Notes: generated by a model from the sequence alone, not told the origin. Positions 1 through 9,679 are shown, numbered from the stretch's first letter. The stretch is DNA of 64,000 nucleotides from an uncultured Roseovarius sp. (GCF_947489715.1 NZ_CANLER010000001.1:806001-870000), one strand, 5' to 3'. A program made the numbers and translations.

Positions 1-14
1 CTTTTTCGGGGGTT

Positions 15-2114
15 ATGATACGACCAGAAGGAATTGAAATTCCGGGTAAAGACACCTGGGATAGCAAGCAATCCTCGAAGGAAATGCGACATGCGATCCC
101 GAGGGCAAAAACATCCCCCAAAGAAACGCGAAAAAGGCCGAAGAACGATGTTGAGTCCCGCGAAGCCGCAGAACTTATGCAATTGTTGGCACGCGCTGGA
201 TTAAGGCTCAAGCCGACCGCGGTCGCACAGATACTTGCAGATACAAACCTGTTGTTTGAATCGAATGAAAAAAGCGCCAGCGCCGCTTTGGACGCTCTGG
301 CTGGTGTTCTTAATTTATCGCGGAAAACGCTGGTGGAACATCTTATGCCACAGATCAGCGATTCACAGAGAGAATTGAAATCGACCGCGCTGAAACCACT
401 CAACTTACTAATACTGCAGGGTTTTGAAAACCTTGAGAAGGCAGAGGATATTGCTTCGTTTTCGCAGCTACTGGTTCGTGCACGCCTTTGTGAAAATTTG
501 ACGCAAGCTGACAAGATACTGGACAGTGTCTCCCAGGCAACGCCGTTATCCGACGGTCACGAGTTAGCATTTCTAAGTGCAGTGGCTGAGCGGCTCAATC
601 TAAGTCTCGCTGAAATGGTGAAACAGCTCCACGATCATCTGCCTGAGGAGTTTATGGGTCTGTCGGCACCGCTAATACGTGCATTCAAATCGGATAGGTC
701 AACGTTATCAAAAACCAGTTCAGAGCAACAAACACTCACTCGGATCGCGAAATTGGTCGTAAAAGGCGGTATAACCGATGATGTTTCCCGAACGAGCAGC
801 GATCTTGCTGACCTAGCGACGAACGCTTCGCCTATTACAGGTGACGCAACCACCTTCCTTGATGCACTCGCAGCCCGATATGACCTTGACCGAAATACTC
901 TGATCGAAAGGCTTAAGCCGCACGTCTTGGCTCAAACAGTGCAATTGCCAGAAGCATTCACCGTTCTTTTCAATAACGATACAGATGAGAAAAATAAAGT
1001 TGGTGAACACCATCGAACCCTCACTCAGTTCGCTGAACTCATCCTGCGTTCAGGCGTAAGTGACGATCCCGAACAGGCCAAACAGATATTGTTTGAGGTT
1101 GCCAAAACTGACCCACCCATCAAAGGTTCGGAAAGCAAATTTCTGGATGCCGTTGCCGAAAGATATGAACTTGCCGAACAACTCGAGCCATATCTTGTTG
1201 AACATGAATTTCCATTCCAACAGCCCATGACGCGGGAACTTGAAGATGACGCATCAGGATGGCCCGATATTATGAAATCCAAACAACTGCTCAGTGACAT
1301 TGTTCACCTGCTTCGGAAAGCAGGCGTTACGCTTGAGCCCATCGATCTTTCCCAATTACTTTTGGAAGTGATGAAAACGAACCCGCTGAGCGACGGAAAC
1401 GAAGTAGCTTTTCTTGACACACTCGCGCGAAGACTTGATCTGAGCCGGGACGCCCTGATACGTCACCTTCGGCCGTATGTATCAAGCCATTCAGGGTCTC
1501 TTCCCCAAGCTTTGTTAGACGTAATTCAGCAAACAGTTTTTTCAGAGCATCCGATTGGATCGGACAGCACCGATGCGTCAGAAACCGCTGAAACGGCCAT
1601 TCCAAGTAATGCCCCTATTTTCACGCCAATGTCTGGCTTGGTTCTTACCCATCCTTATTTGATAACTTACCTGGATCGCCTTGGTTGTCTCGAAAACGGG
1701 CAGCTACCGAAAGAACATACCGACCGAGCCGTGCATCTCTTTGGGTTACTTGCAAGCGGGCGTTCTGATTTGCCCGAACATGAACTTATGCTGCCAAAAT
1801 TGCTGGCGAACCTTTCGGTTACCTCCCCAGTCTCGCATGGTTATGAGGTCAAATCTGAGGAGAGCGAATTGGCTGTTGAGCTTCTGCGGCACTTGGCGTC
1901 CCAGGTGCCCGGATTTGTAAATACGACACCCGATGCTCTGCGCGAAACATTTCTGATGCGCCACGGTCAAATCATACCCTCCTCTGATGAAAGCGGTATG
2001 ATTTTGCGCGTTGTGAAAGGACCTTTCGACATGTTGCTGAACGACGTACCCTGGCCGTTTTCCATTATTCGTCTGCCCTGGATGCAGGAGGCTCTGCACG
2101 TCGAATGGATTTGA
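15..2114 (+). CDS. Large protein with five ~95-residue helical repeats, eCIS-associated
   Basis: A 699-residue protein of unknown function. It contains five related blocks at about residues 50-113, 146-209, 241-304, 335-395 and 424-489, so the repeat period is about 89-96 residues. Each block reads roughly as a helix with LLxRAG, then PLSDG, then FLDALAxRxDLSRxxLIxHLxPH. The last 200 residues are non-repetitive. There is no signal peptide or membrane segment. A GGGGG stretch precedes the ATG, and the 3' end overlaps the AAA ATPase start by 10 bases, so the two are probably translationally coupled. It may be a structural, tape-measure-like or assembly protein of the injection system. The family is not recognised. 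Confidence 0.7.
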   Translation: MIRPEGIEIPGKDTWDSKQSSKEMRHAIPRAKTSPKETRKRPKNDVESREAAELMQLLARAGLRLKPTAVAQILADTNLLFESNEKSASAALDALAGVLNLSRKTLVEHLMPQISDSQRELKSTALKPLNLLILQGFENLEKAEDIASFSQLLVRARLCENLTQADKILDSVSQATPLSDGHELAFLSAVAERLNLSLAEMVKQLHDHLPEEFMGLSAPLIRAFKSDRSTLSKTSSEQQTLTRIAKLVVKGGITDDVSRTSSDLADLATNASPITGDATTFLDALAARYDLDRNTLIERLKPHVLAQTVQLPEAFTVLFNNDTDEKNKVGEHHRTLTQFAELILRSGVSDDPEQAKQILFEVAKTDPPIKGSESKFLDAVAERYELAEQLEPYLVEHEFPFQQPMTRELEDDASGWPDIMKSKQLLSDIVHLLRKAGVTLEPIDLSQLLLEVMKTNPLSDGNEVAFLDTLARRLDLSRDALIRHLRPYVSSHSGSLPQALLDVIQQTVFSEHPIGSDSTDASETAETAIPSNAPIFTPMSGLVLTHPYLITYLDRLGCLENGQLPKEHTDRAVHLFGLLASGRSDLPEHELMLPKLLANLSVTSPVSHGYEVKSEESELAVELLRHLASQVPGFVNTTPDALRETFLMRHGQIIPSSDESGMILRVVKGPFDMLLNDVPWPFSIIRLPWMQEALHVEWI

Positions 2115-3448
2115 ACGCCACCTCCAAAACCCTCACGCGAGAGCTTGATTGGCTTGATAAAGTGATCGAAACAGTGATTGCACGGCATTTTCAATCCGAA
2201 GAAAAGCCGCCCGATGCGCCCAAGCCCCCTTCCCTTCAGAAAGACAGGTCAGACTATGCCAAGGCCATAAAACAGGGGGCGTTGGGTGAAACTGATCGTC
2301 TAATCCTGATCCTTGCAATGGCCCCGACTTTAAGAGCCGAGGTTCTGGATCCATTCCTATTTCGCAATCCAAATATTGACCGCATATTCACTGAATTTTC
2401 CGCGCGCCCGAATGGCGACGGTACGTTTGTTCCCACACTTGGCACGGCCCAATTTCTGATCGGTGGGGGAGCGCTTGAAAAACGGCTATCGGCACTCGAA
2501 TACTTCCAGAACGGTTCCCGACTTGTTGCGGGCGGGTTTTTGATGCCGTTGAACCTTTTCGGCGAGACAAAGCAGCACCAACCGCTTCAGGTTGTTCAGA
2601 ATTTCCTCAGCCTGATGCTGACCGGAACGCGCCACCGCCCCGATTTCCAAGCAGATTTCCCGGCCAAACGGCTGACAACAAAGATGACTTGGGAGGATTT
2701 GATCCTCACGGACCGAACGCGGCACGAGGTTGGCGAAATCCTCGCCTGGATCGAACATGGCGAAGTGCTAGAACGCGACGCCGGTATTGGTCGCCTGATC
2801 AAACCGGGCTATCGCAGCCTCTTTCATGGACCACCAGGGACCGGCAAAACACTCACGGCTACGCTTCTCGGTCAGCGCACGGACCGCGATGTGTACCGGG
2901 TGGATCTGTCGATGGTCGTTTCCAAGTGGATTGGAGAAACCGAAAAGAATCTGGCGCAAATCTTCGATCAGGCCGAGGGACAGAACTGGATTCTCTTTTT
3001 TGACGAAGCTGACGCACTTTTTGGTAAACGTACTGAAGTCAGTCAATCCCACGACCGATATGCAAATCAGGAGGTCTCTTACATCCTTCAACGGATCGAG
3101 GACTTTGACGGTGTCATCATTCTTGCCAGCAACTTCAAAAGCAACATCGACTCTGCTTTCGCGCGCCGGTTTCAATCAATGATCCGGTTTGAATTACCCC
3201 GTCCGCCTGAACGGTTGCGGCTATGGAAGGCCGCATTTCCTGATCGTAGCCTGTTGGCAACCGACGTTGATCTGGAGGAGCTCGCCAAAGGTTTTGAGCT
3301 CTCTGGTGGCGCAATTGTAAACGCTGCGCGCTATGCTTATCTGGCTCGCTTGCGCAATCAGCAAAAAACCATCAGTCGTGCTGAAATTCGAACCGGTATC
3401 ACACGCGAGTTACAGAAAATGGGAAAAATCGCGGGAGTGAACGAATGA
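2105..3448 (+). CDS. AAA+ ATPase, Pvc15-like eCIS component
   Basis: A 447-residue AAA+ ATPase of the type found in extracellular contractile injection systems and other phage-tail-like particles, thought to help assemble or remodel the particle. The N-terminal half is helical. The AAA module shows Walker A GPPGTGKT at about residues 242-249, Walker B LFFDEADALFG near 297, a sensor-1-like ILASN and an arginine-rich AFARRFQ segment. The gene sits between the repeat protein (10-base overlap) and a DUF4255 gene (ATGA overlap). The pairing of this ATPase with DUF4255 mirrors the pvc15-pvc16 order and is the main evidence for the eCIS call. Confidence 0.85.
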   Translation: MDLNATSKTLTRELDWLDKVIETVIARHFQSEEKPPDAPKPPSLQKDRSDYAKAIKQGALGETDRLILILAMAPTLRAEVLDPFLFRNPNIDRIFTEFSARPNGDGTFVPTLGTAQFLIGGGALEKRLSALEYFQNGSRLVAGGFLMPLNLFGETKQHQPLQVVQNFLSLMLTGTRHRPDFQADFPAKRLTTKMTWEDLILTDRTRHEVGEILAWIEHGEVLERDAGIGRLIKPGYRSLFHGPPGTGKTLTATLLGQRTDRDVYRVDLSMVVSKWIGETEKNLAQIFDQAEGQNWILFFDEADALFGKRTEVSQSHDRYANQEVSYILQRIEDFDGVIILASNFKSNIDSAFARRFQSMIRFELPRPPERLRLWKAAFPDRSLLATDVDLEELAKGFELSGGAIVNAARYAYLARLRNQQKTISRAEIRTGITRELQKMGKIAGVNE

Positions 3449-4011
3449 TCGACCAGACAATGACGTTCCTGTTGGGTGAATTGAACAATTATCTTGGTGC
3501 GCGATTTCCGGACAGCCCGAATCTGGCAGTGCTGGAAGATATCGTCCAGAATTCCGGCACCGGCGCGGAAGAGATTGAGAATAAACTGGTGGTGACGCTT
3601 GTAAATGTCGAGCGCGAACCGATCGCTGCAAATACCGCAAAAATGTACCGTCAAACCGGTGACGTTGCCAAACGCATCCCACAACCGCTCAATCTGAACC
3701 TTGTTTTCATGATCGCAGCCAATTTCCCAGAGAATTACACGGACAGCCTCAAGGTCCTGTCATCAGCGATTGCTTTTTTTCAGGCAATGCCGCTTTTTAC
3801 CGCACAATCGAACCCGAATTTTCCCGATGCGCTTGAACGACTTTCAGTCGAGTGGCGCGAGTTGGATCTACAAGCCAGCCATAATCTGTGGACGGTTCTG
3901 GGCGGTCGCTATCGACCTTCGGTGGTATACAAAGCCCGTATGCTGATTATCGATGACGCCTTCATCGGCGCGGATGTTCCCATTATCACCGCAACCGACG
4001 TCGAGGGGTGA
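3445..4011 (+). CDS. DUF4255 / Pvc16-like protein of a contractile injection system
   Basis: A 188-residue DUF4255 family protein. The family (Pvc16 N-terminal type) is found in eCIS loci and is thought to act as a sheath or tube terminator or cap. Recognisable elements are the N-terminal LLGELNNYL helix, the VVTLVNVERE strand, the LNLNLVFMIAANF core and a C-terminal LWTVLGGRYRPSVVYKARML segment typical of the family. It overlaps the ATPase stop by four bases (ATGA) and is followed after three bases by the next gene, so it belongs to one operon with its neighbours. Confidence 0.88.
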   Translation: MIDQTMTFLLGELNNYLGARFPDSPNLAVLEDIVQNSGTGAEEIENKLVVTLVNVEREPIAANTAKMYRQTGDVAKRIPQPLNLNLVFMIAANFPENYTDSLKVLSSAIAFFQAMPLFTAQSNPNFPDALERLSVEWRELDLQASHNLWTVLGGRYRPSVVYKARMLIIDDAFIGADVPIITATDVEG

Positions 4012-4014
4012 GGA

Positions 4015-5037
4015 ATGGGTATCGGGATCACTCTTGCACCGCTTCTCAAACTGAAGATCGACCATGGCTATTATGGATCGGACACGCCCGGGATCAAGCT
4101 GATCGCCACCCATTCTACGTTAAAAACCCTGGCGAAGACACGCTGCCGGTTACGGACAATGCCTGACGGGATCGAACTCTATGCCAGCGCGCCATCCGGT
4201 GGCACCCCGAAGCGCGCAGAGGGCAGTGGCATGATCCTGTCTTTCTGGCTTGAAGCCACCGATCCTGATTTCTGGATTGTCACTCAACCGGACTGGGCGG
4301 GCGATGCCGTTAACAACTGTTTCTTCCTCAGCGAGAAAACGGAACAGGCCCAACAAATCCACTCTGCATCGGCCAACATGTTGCCCACCTATCCGAAGTC
4401 TTTTCACGATACGTTCAGTACTGCGATTTCGGGTGAAACCCTCAGACTCATAGATTGGCGCGGGGGCGTGCCTGTCTGGACATCTGCTGTGAAGGTTCAG
4501 GGACAGAAAACCCTTGATCTGTCGTTGGCCGCCGTGCCGGATGGACGGTACAGCTTACACCTCGACGGAACTCAACTTCGGGAATTCTACCTGACGGATC
4601 GGGCGGTTTCCGGCTATTGGGGGGTGATTGAAATCGACCTCGGCTCAGCCGAACCCACCCAGCACGGGCAAGATCCGTTGACCTATGGCATTGTCTTCAA
4701 GCCTCGGAAAAGCCGTTGGCGCTACGTGATCCGTAGCCTCAAAAAAGACCGTGACCTTGGCCAGGCGCGGATCACCGCTACCCCCAAGGCCATTAATTTC
4801 AACGACGCGATTCCAGATCCCAGCGGGCGACCCGATATCTGGATCATCGAATCTGAAACACTCCTGCCGCTTTATGCGTCGCCCGCGCCGCACCACACCA
4901 TGACCTTGCATTTACCAGCCGCCGCCGGACCACCCCCTTTGCCCCTGCCCTTGCCTTACCCCACGGCGGATTCAACCCGCGTTCAAACCACTGGATCGGA
5001 CACCGAAATGTGGTCGACCATTTACCTGACCGTTTGA
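4015..5037 (+). CDS. Conserved-looking beta-rich protein in the eCIS operon, function unknown
   Basis: A 340-residue protein that starts three bases after the DUF4255 stop, with GAGG just before the ATG. It appears rich in beta strands, with many alternating hydrophobic stretches, and ends with a proline-rich linker (PPPLPLPLP near residue 303) before a short tail. There is no signal peptide, membrane segment or recognisable catalytic motif. Position directly after the cap-like gene suggests an accessory or structural component of the particle. The family is not recognised. Confidence 0.65.
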   Translation: MGIGITLAPLLKLKIDHGYYGSDTPGIKLIATHSTLKTLAKTRCRLRTMPDGIELYASAPSGGTPKRAEGSGMILSFWLEATDPDFWIVTQPDWAGDAVNNCFFLSEKTEQAQQIHSASANMLPTYPKSFHDTFSTAISGETLRLIDWRGGVPVWTSAVKVQGQKTLDLSLAAVPDGRYSLHLDGTQLREFYLTDRAVSGYWGVIEIDLGSAEPTQHGQDPLTYGIVFKPRKSRWRYVIRSLKKDRDLGQARITATPKAINFNDAIPDPSGRPDIWIIESETLLPLYASPAPHHTMTLHLPAAAGPPPLPLPLPYPTADSTRVQTTGSDTEMWSTIYLTV

Positions 5038-5224
5038 TGGATAATCGTGAAATCCCATTAAACGCATTATCAATCGGAGGACCAAACGGCTGAAATTTAG
5101 GCATTGACCAGTTTCGTCAAGAGTTCGTGCCACCAAGAGCGGCGCCTCGCAGATACCTGCTTCGCAAGAGGTCTCAGAACGCGTTTTAGAAAAATTCATA
5201 CCTGTACCCAGAAAGGAATACGTC

Positions 5225-6085
5225 ATGTTTTCTAAATATTTCGGTGCATTCATTTTCGTCTTGTCTGCCGCGGTGGGATCGGCGCTTTACGCTGTCGACC
5301 CGACAGACGGTAAATCCCGGGAAATCTCGCGATCTGATCGGAAATTGATCGCGGCCAGTACATATGGCTTTACGGGTAACGCCCTTTCTCAGCGCTTCCA
5401 ATTTCCGGCGGATGCCAGCGACGGCAATTTCGGCATAGACGTGTCGCATTTCAATGGCGACATTAACTGGCAGAACATGGCCGCCGACGGTGTGAAATTT
5501 GTCTACATCAAGGCCACACAAGGCAAGGATATCGTCGATGCAAAATTTGAAGCGAACTGGACGGGTGCCAAGGCCGCTGGCCTGAAAGTTGGTGCCTACC
5601 ATTTTCTGTCCTCTCTGGATCCGGCAGAAGAACAAGTGACCAACTTTCTGAACACCTACCAGAAGTTAGGCGTCGAAAAAGGTGGCGACGCTGATCTGCC
5701 TGCGGTTCTTGATGTCGAATGGGATTTTTCAACTGCCGCCGCGGACGGCCATCAAACAGACCGGTGGGCGACGCATAGTGCCAGTTCAATCGCCAGCACG
5801 GTCGAAGCCTGGTTGGCCGCAGTCGAAAAGACCACAAAGAAGTCTCCCCTGATCTATACAAACACGACCTGGTGGACCCAACGTGTGGGGGCGTCAGGTG
5901 ATGATCTTGCAAAGACCTACAAGCTCTGGATTTCGGATTACACGCTATCCAACCTCCAATCAGATACACCGGTTGCGCCGCAAGGATTCGAAGTGGATTT
6001 ATGGCAGTTCACGGATCGTGGTGGCGTCAAAGGCCTCATTGGACCGGTGGATGTCAACAAGGACCTTAATCTTCAGATGAACTGA
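5225..6085 (+). CDS. Secreted GH25 muramidase (lysozyme)
   Basis: A 286-residue glycoside hydrolase family 25 protein that would cleave the glycan strands of peptidoglycan. Residues 1-23 form a signal peptide. The GH25 domain spans about 69-283, with the N-terminal IDVSHFNG strand (Asp72), IKATQG, GAYHF and the catalytic DxE pair in VLDVEWD (Asp163, Glu165), ending with VDLWQFTDRG and DVNKD. AGAAAGGA precedes the start. It lies 187 bases after the eCIS genes on the same strand. Muramidases near injection-system loci could help release or cross the wall, or act as an effector; the signal peptide favours action in the periplasm. The catalytic call is strong and the link to the eCIS is inference. 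Confidence 0.88.
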   Translation: MFSKYFGAFIFVLSAAVGSALYAVDPTDGKSREISRSDRKLIAASTYGFTGNALSQRFQFPADASDGNFGIDVSHFNGDINWQNMAADGVKFVYIKATQGKDIVDAKFEANWTGAKAAGLKVGAYHFLSSLDPAEEQVTNFLNTYQKLGVEKGGDADLPAVLDVEWDFSTAAADGHQTDRWATHSASSIASTVEAWLAAVEKTTKKSPLIYTNTTWWTQRVGASGDDLAKTYKLWISDYTLSNLQSDTPVAPQGFEVDLWQFTDRGGVKGLIGPVDVNKDLNLQMN

Positions 6086-6125
6086 AAGAGGGCTTTATAT
6101 CCCGCCTAACAAGCGAGCCGAAAAC

Positions 6126-8369
6126 ATGAGAAAAGCATCCCGAAAACCAGCGCCAAAGACGGACGGCCGAACTGGGTCTGCTCAATCTGATCGCGCTCGC
6201 TTGGATGCTGGTTCAAAGAAAGACGGAGGGTGCAATTACCAATATTCAGGAGCCAGCAGCTTTGCGACACTGCAACGTGCGGCAAGGCAAAGCGCGCATT
6301 CGGAAATTCTGGCCGGACTTAAACGCGTGGTTCATACAGGGGCCAAACTCACTACTGATATTCGTTCGCCAATCTCCGGTCTGTCCGGCTCGACCGCTCC
6401 AATTCAACGCAATAGAACGCTTAATGCAGGCGAGAAAAAGAAAATCCGGGAAGTACTTGAGGAAGCTGACGTGGTTTACGATGCCCTGGTGCATTCGCGC
6501 ATCTTCAGACGGGAGATCGCGGAAGAATCTGCCCAAATACTTTTTGACATCATGGAAAGAGCTGGCGACCTCTACGATAAAATTGATCAAGACGATTTTC
6601 CGGATGATTTTTCCCTCGATGATTTGGAAGAAAGCTTGGCCACGTTGCAAGATGCGATCAAAGAACCCTGGTATGAAACGAAGAGATTCTTCCAAGATCG
6701 CCCTCCGGCAGACACGCGTGGTATTGGTGACCAGCATCCAAAAGTGAAAGTGAAAACCGCGGCCCAACATGAAATCTCTGCACTTGGTGCCGAAAGTTCA
6801 CTCAAGGCCAATCTCGAGATTCTGCGAAGCGAAGATCGCGTCTTCTACGTCTATGGCCGGTCTGCAATGGGCTCGGGCGATACCGCCTTTATCGTAAGAA
6901 CCGTTGCTCTGTTGCGCGGGTATGGCCTGCATGCCGTTGCCGTCAAACAGGACGCCGCTGCACATGATTCAGCGCAGGCCTTTGGAAAAGCCCATGAAAA
7001 AACTCCGCAGGAAATGTATAAAGAGGCAAGGCCTCAGGACGTCATTGTCGAAGGACCATTGTCAGATTCGTATCACCGCCCCGAAATCGGCGCGACGGAT
7101 TACGAGTCGGTCACCGAACGCGAATTCAACAAGCTGCATAGCGGAACAACCGAAACACCATTGGCTGAACTGCAAATGCCCTTCAACTTGCGTCTGTACG
7201 AGTATGGAACTCTTTCTCTCCGAGGCGGTCAGTTGTGCACCGGACCGGGTGACAATGTCGCAAGCAATGCGGGCAAGGTTCGCCACGGTTTTCTGGGCAT
7301 GGGGCACGGCGAGATGGGGGCGTTCTACAACGCATCACAGGAACCCGACGCGCCGAGTTTTCTCGAGCTTGTCGAAAGCTATGCGGTTCCCAAAGCCGAT
7401 GGAAAGCCCCTGCCCGTCGCCTTGAAACTATGGGAGCTCTGCAAAAAAAACGAAGGGGCAAAGTTTCTGTTGGGTTACACCAACAAGAGCGAGGAAGTTA
7501 CGCATTGGTGTCAAAGTGTTGCAACCGCAGTCGCACCGCTTGGTGGGCATTACATCATCATCGGCGTCTTTGGCGGCAAGGCGATCCCCGACACCTTTCA
7601 TGTTGAAGAAAGCAGTTTTTCGGGCATGTACATCTCCGAGAGGAAAAACCTGCAAGTGAAGGCACGGGAACCCAGCGTTAGCAAGCGATCAACAGGAAAC
7701 TCCTCTGTTCTGATCACAAACCTTCTGCCTCGCCCGTTGATGGCCGCATTGCAGAATATTGCTGAGCCATTCATGGCGACAACAGGCAACTATTCCCTTT
7801 CCGAAGCGATTGAGGGTGGCAGTTTCCCATCCTACGAAGCGCTGCATTTTAATGCAGGCGTCTCAGAAGACCTTGAATGGCAGATTACACATGCAGCAGA
7901 GTACCTTGAAACTCCTCCAGTCGTACGTGACGCGATGCAAGGTCTGGCAGGTGTGTCGCCCCTCTTGCTGAGTGGTAAAGAAGCGCTGATCCAAACACTG
8001 CTCCAAAACCCGGCTGAAGTGCGTAAGTTGACAGCCGAGATCAGACGAAAGACCGATGCAGGCGCGAATCTGGTCGCCAAATTGGCCGCGTTGATCAGTG
8101 CCGGTGATGCGGGCCGCATTACTCTTGACCCACCCCGCAAAACACCTGCCCGCAAACCTCGGTCCGGTGTCTACCGTCCCCCCCAGCGTTCCCAACCCGC
8201 ACCTGGAAGGCGCGACACCTACAGGTCAAAAAGCAGCAAAAGCTCCACATCAAGCTGGCGTCGTGATGACAAAAAATCGGGCAGCAGAAAGCCTCCGGCA
8301 AAGAAAAGCGATCCCAGAAATTGGCGCAGCAAACCCAGCGGCGGCGACTCAAATCGCAAGAACTGGTAG
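6126..8369 (+). CDS. Candidate eCIS cargo/effector, possibly with a glycosyltransferase-like core
   Basis: A 747-residue protein without signal peptide or membrane segments. Residues 36-96 run YSGASSFATLQRAAR...APIQR, resembling the LQxxAxxS and PIQR linker seen in many eCIS-associated cargo proteins. Residues 240-650 look globular: an MGSGDTAF turn near 248 and TTGNYSLSEA near 551 recall loops of GT-B-type glycosyltransferases, but this is weak. The last 90 residues are disordered and strongly basic (Arg, Lys, Ser and Pro rich). The gene lies 40 bases after the muramidase. The effector role rests on position and the N-terminal pattern; no enzymatic activity is claimed. Confidence 0.5.
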   Translation: MRKASRKPAPKTDGRTGSAQSDRARLDAGSKKDGGCNYQYSGASSFATLQRAARQSAHSEILAGLKRVVHTGAKLTTDIRSPISGLSGSTAPIQRNRTLNAGEKKKIREVLEEADVVYDALVHSRIFRREIAEESAQILFDIMERAGDLYDKIDQDDFPDDFSLDDLEESLATLQDAIKEPWYETKRFFQDRPPADTRGIGDQHPKVKVKTAAQHEISALGAESSLKANLEILRSEDRVFYVYGRSAMGSGDTAFIVRTVALLRGYGLHAVAVKQDAAAHDSAQAFGKAHEKTPQEMYKEARPQDVIVEGPLSDSYHRPEIGATDYESVTEREFNKLHSGTTETPLAELQMPFNLRLYEYGTLSLRGGQLCTGPGDNVASNAGKVRHGFLGMGHGEMGAFYNASQEPDAPSFLELVESYAVPKADGKPLPVALKLWELCKKNEGAKFLLGYTNKSEEVTHWCQSVATAVAPLGGHYIIIGVFGGKAIPDTFHVEESSFSGMYISERKNLQVKAREPSVSKRSTGNSSVLITNLLPRPLMAALQNIAEPFMATTGNYSLSEAIEGGSFPSYEALHFNAGVSEDLEWQITHAAEYLETPPVVRDAMQGLAGVSPLLLSGKEALIQTLLQNPAEVRKLTAEIRRKTDAGANLVAKLAALISAGDAGRITLDPPRKTPARKPRSGVYRPPQRSQPAPGRRDTYRSKSSKSSTSSWRRDDKKSGSRKPPAKKSDPRNWRSKPSGGDSNRKNW

Positions 8370-8686
8370 ACAGCTCGCTCGACTGACAAAAACAGATCCC
8401 GGCAGCCAAACAAACGAGGGAATCGAAGCGCAGCTAATCGGGCTTGATGATCGACCAAAATATCGGTGAACGATGCGGTGATTGGCGCGGCAAGAACCCG
8501 GCATAAAGAGTTTTCGAGAAAAAATGGCGCAGCAATAGCCCTCTATATTGGTTCGTCAAATATTTGATTTACCTAGCTAAAGACTAAGCTATCTATTGAT
8601 TACATCACAAATAATAGCGCAACATGCTTCTGCTGCGCACCTGACCAACCTTTGCTAACCGACGGTGTTTTTGGGGCGCTTGTGCT
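8370..8686. other. Intergenic stretch without a supported gene
   Basis: Open frames here are short and overlap the end of the effector gene or show no recognisable motif. The part from about 8540 to 8620 is AT-rich. No clear terminator hairpin was found. Confidence 0.5.
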
Positions 8687-9085
8687 TTAATCATGCTTGG
8701 CCGTATCCGTGGTGAAGTTATATTTGTCGAAGTAGTCCTTGTACCGCGCCCGCAACCTTGTCGTGTCAATCGCATATTCCTCGTTGGAATACCCATGGCG
8801 GCCGTGCTTACCTTGCTGAGGTTCATGCCATCGCAGCCAACCCGCTTCTTCGCAGTCCACGTTGAAGCGTACTCTCCGACACACCAAACCGTATTGCTGT
8901 TTGAGGCAACGTCATGCCATCTTGCTGCATATAGCAATGAGCTTCCAAAACATCGTCAACACTCATCGGCCTTGGCCTGCCAATGGGGACGCCGTGTTCC
9001 CGCGCCGCGTTAAGTCCGTTGCGGGTGTTTTCTCGGATGAGGTCGCGGTGAAATTCGGCAACCTGCTCACCTCTTGCTGGTCGAA
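8687..9085 (-). pseudogene. Remnant of a Hin/Tn3-type serine resolvase (C-terminal part, frameshifted)
   Basis: The minus strand encodes the end of a resolvase/invertase: EFHRDLIRENTRNGL, then GRPRPMSVDDVLEAH and a helix-turn-helix ending FGVSESTLQRGLRR. The N-terminal catalytic domain with its serine is absent; the coding similarity stops near 9085, where an opposite-strand recombinase remnant begins. Near 8830 the frame shifts, and a second frame continues LRWHEPQQGKHGRHGY to a stop at 8687-8689. The truncation and frameshift indicate a dead gene left by rearrangement. Confidence 0.7.
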
Positions 9086-9677
9086 AAACAAAACAGGCAA
9101 GAAGCGCCCTTATTACATGTGCTTCCAAAAGGGGCTGTGACAGCTACCTTAAGTCCATCCGTCGCGATGATCTGGAAGGCGCATTCGAAGGTTTGCTGCA
9201 AGAGCTGCAACCTGCGCCAAGCCTCTTCAAGCTCGCCCGAGCCATGTTCCAGAAAGCGTGGGACATACAGGCGACAAAAGCCAAGAGTGTTCAAAAGCCC
9301 TGAAACGCGACCTGACAAAGATCGAGGGATAAATCGACGGTTTGGTCGAACGTATCGTTGAGACCACCAACACCACCGTGCAAACCGCCTTTGAGCACAA
9401 AATCGACAAGCTGGAACGCGACAAGCTGGTCTTGCAAGAAAAACTGCACTCCAATCCCGGCCCCCGGCGCACATTCGAACAAATGTTCGAACTCGCCATG
9501 AGCTTTCTCGCAATCCCTTGGAAACTACGGGAATCAGACCGCCTTGAAGACAAGCGTGCAGTACTGAAACTCACCTTCGCCGAGCGTCTGGCCTATTGCC
9601 GCAAAACAGGGTTTCGAACCCCAGAAAACCACCATGCCATTCAACATGTTAGGAGGAAATCGCATGCAATTTTGTAA
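9080..9677 (+). pseudogene. Remnant of a large serine recombinase (zinc ribbon and coiled-coil C-terminus)
   Basis: The plus strand encodes the C-terminal third of a recombinase-family integrase: KKRPYYMCFQKG from the zinc beta-ribbon region, then a coiled coil (VERIVETTNTTVQ, KLERDKLVLQEKL) and a terminal helical segment ending at 9677. It is broken at three points: a one-base insertion in the G run near 9130, a one-base loss near 9297, and an in-frame TAA near 9330 within KIEG-stop-IDGLVER. The catalytic domain is missing. It ends three bases from the tRNA-Ser gene, as expected for an integrase decayed in place. Confidence 0.7.
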
Positions 9678-9679
9678 AA

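Larger units (their letters stand above)
1..9679. mobile_element. Candidate genomic island carrying the end of an eCIS locus, bounded by tRNA-Ser
   Basis: The eCIS-like genes, then two decayed serine recombinase genes, stop directly beside the 3' end of a tRNA-Ser gene at 9680-9769; ordinary housekeeping genes resume beyond it. Integration at a tRNA 3' end with recombinase remnants on the inner side is a classic island border. The block reads as more AT-rich than the purine and rne regions, judged by eye only. The left border lies outside the window and no second copy of the tRNA 3' end was found inside it, so the island call is inference. Confidence 0.4.
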
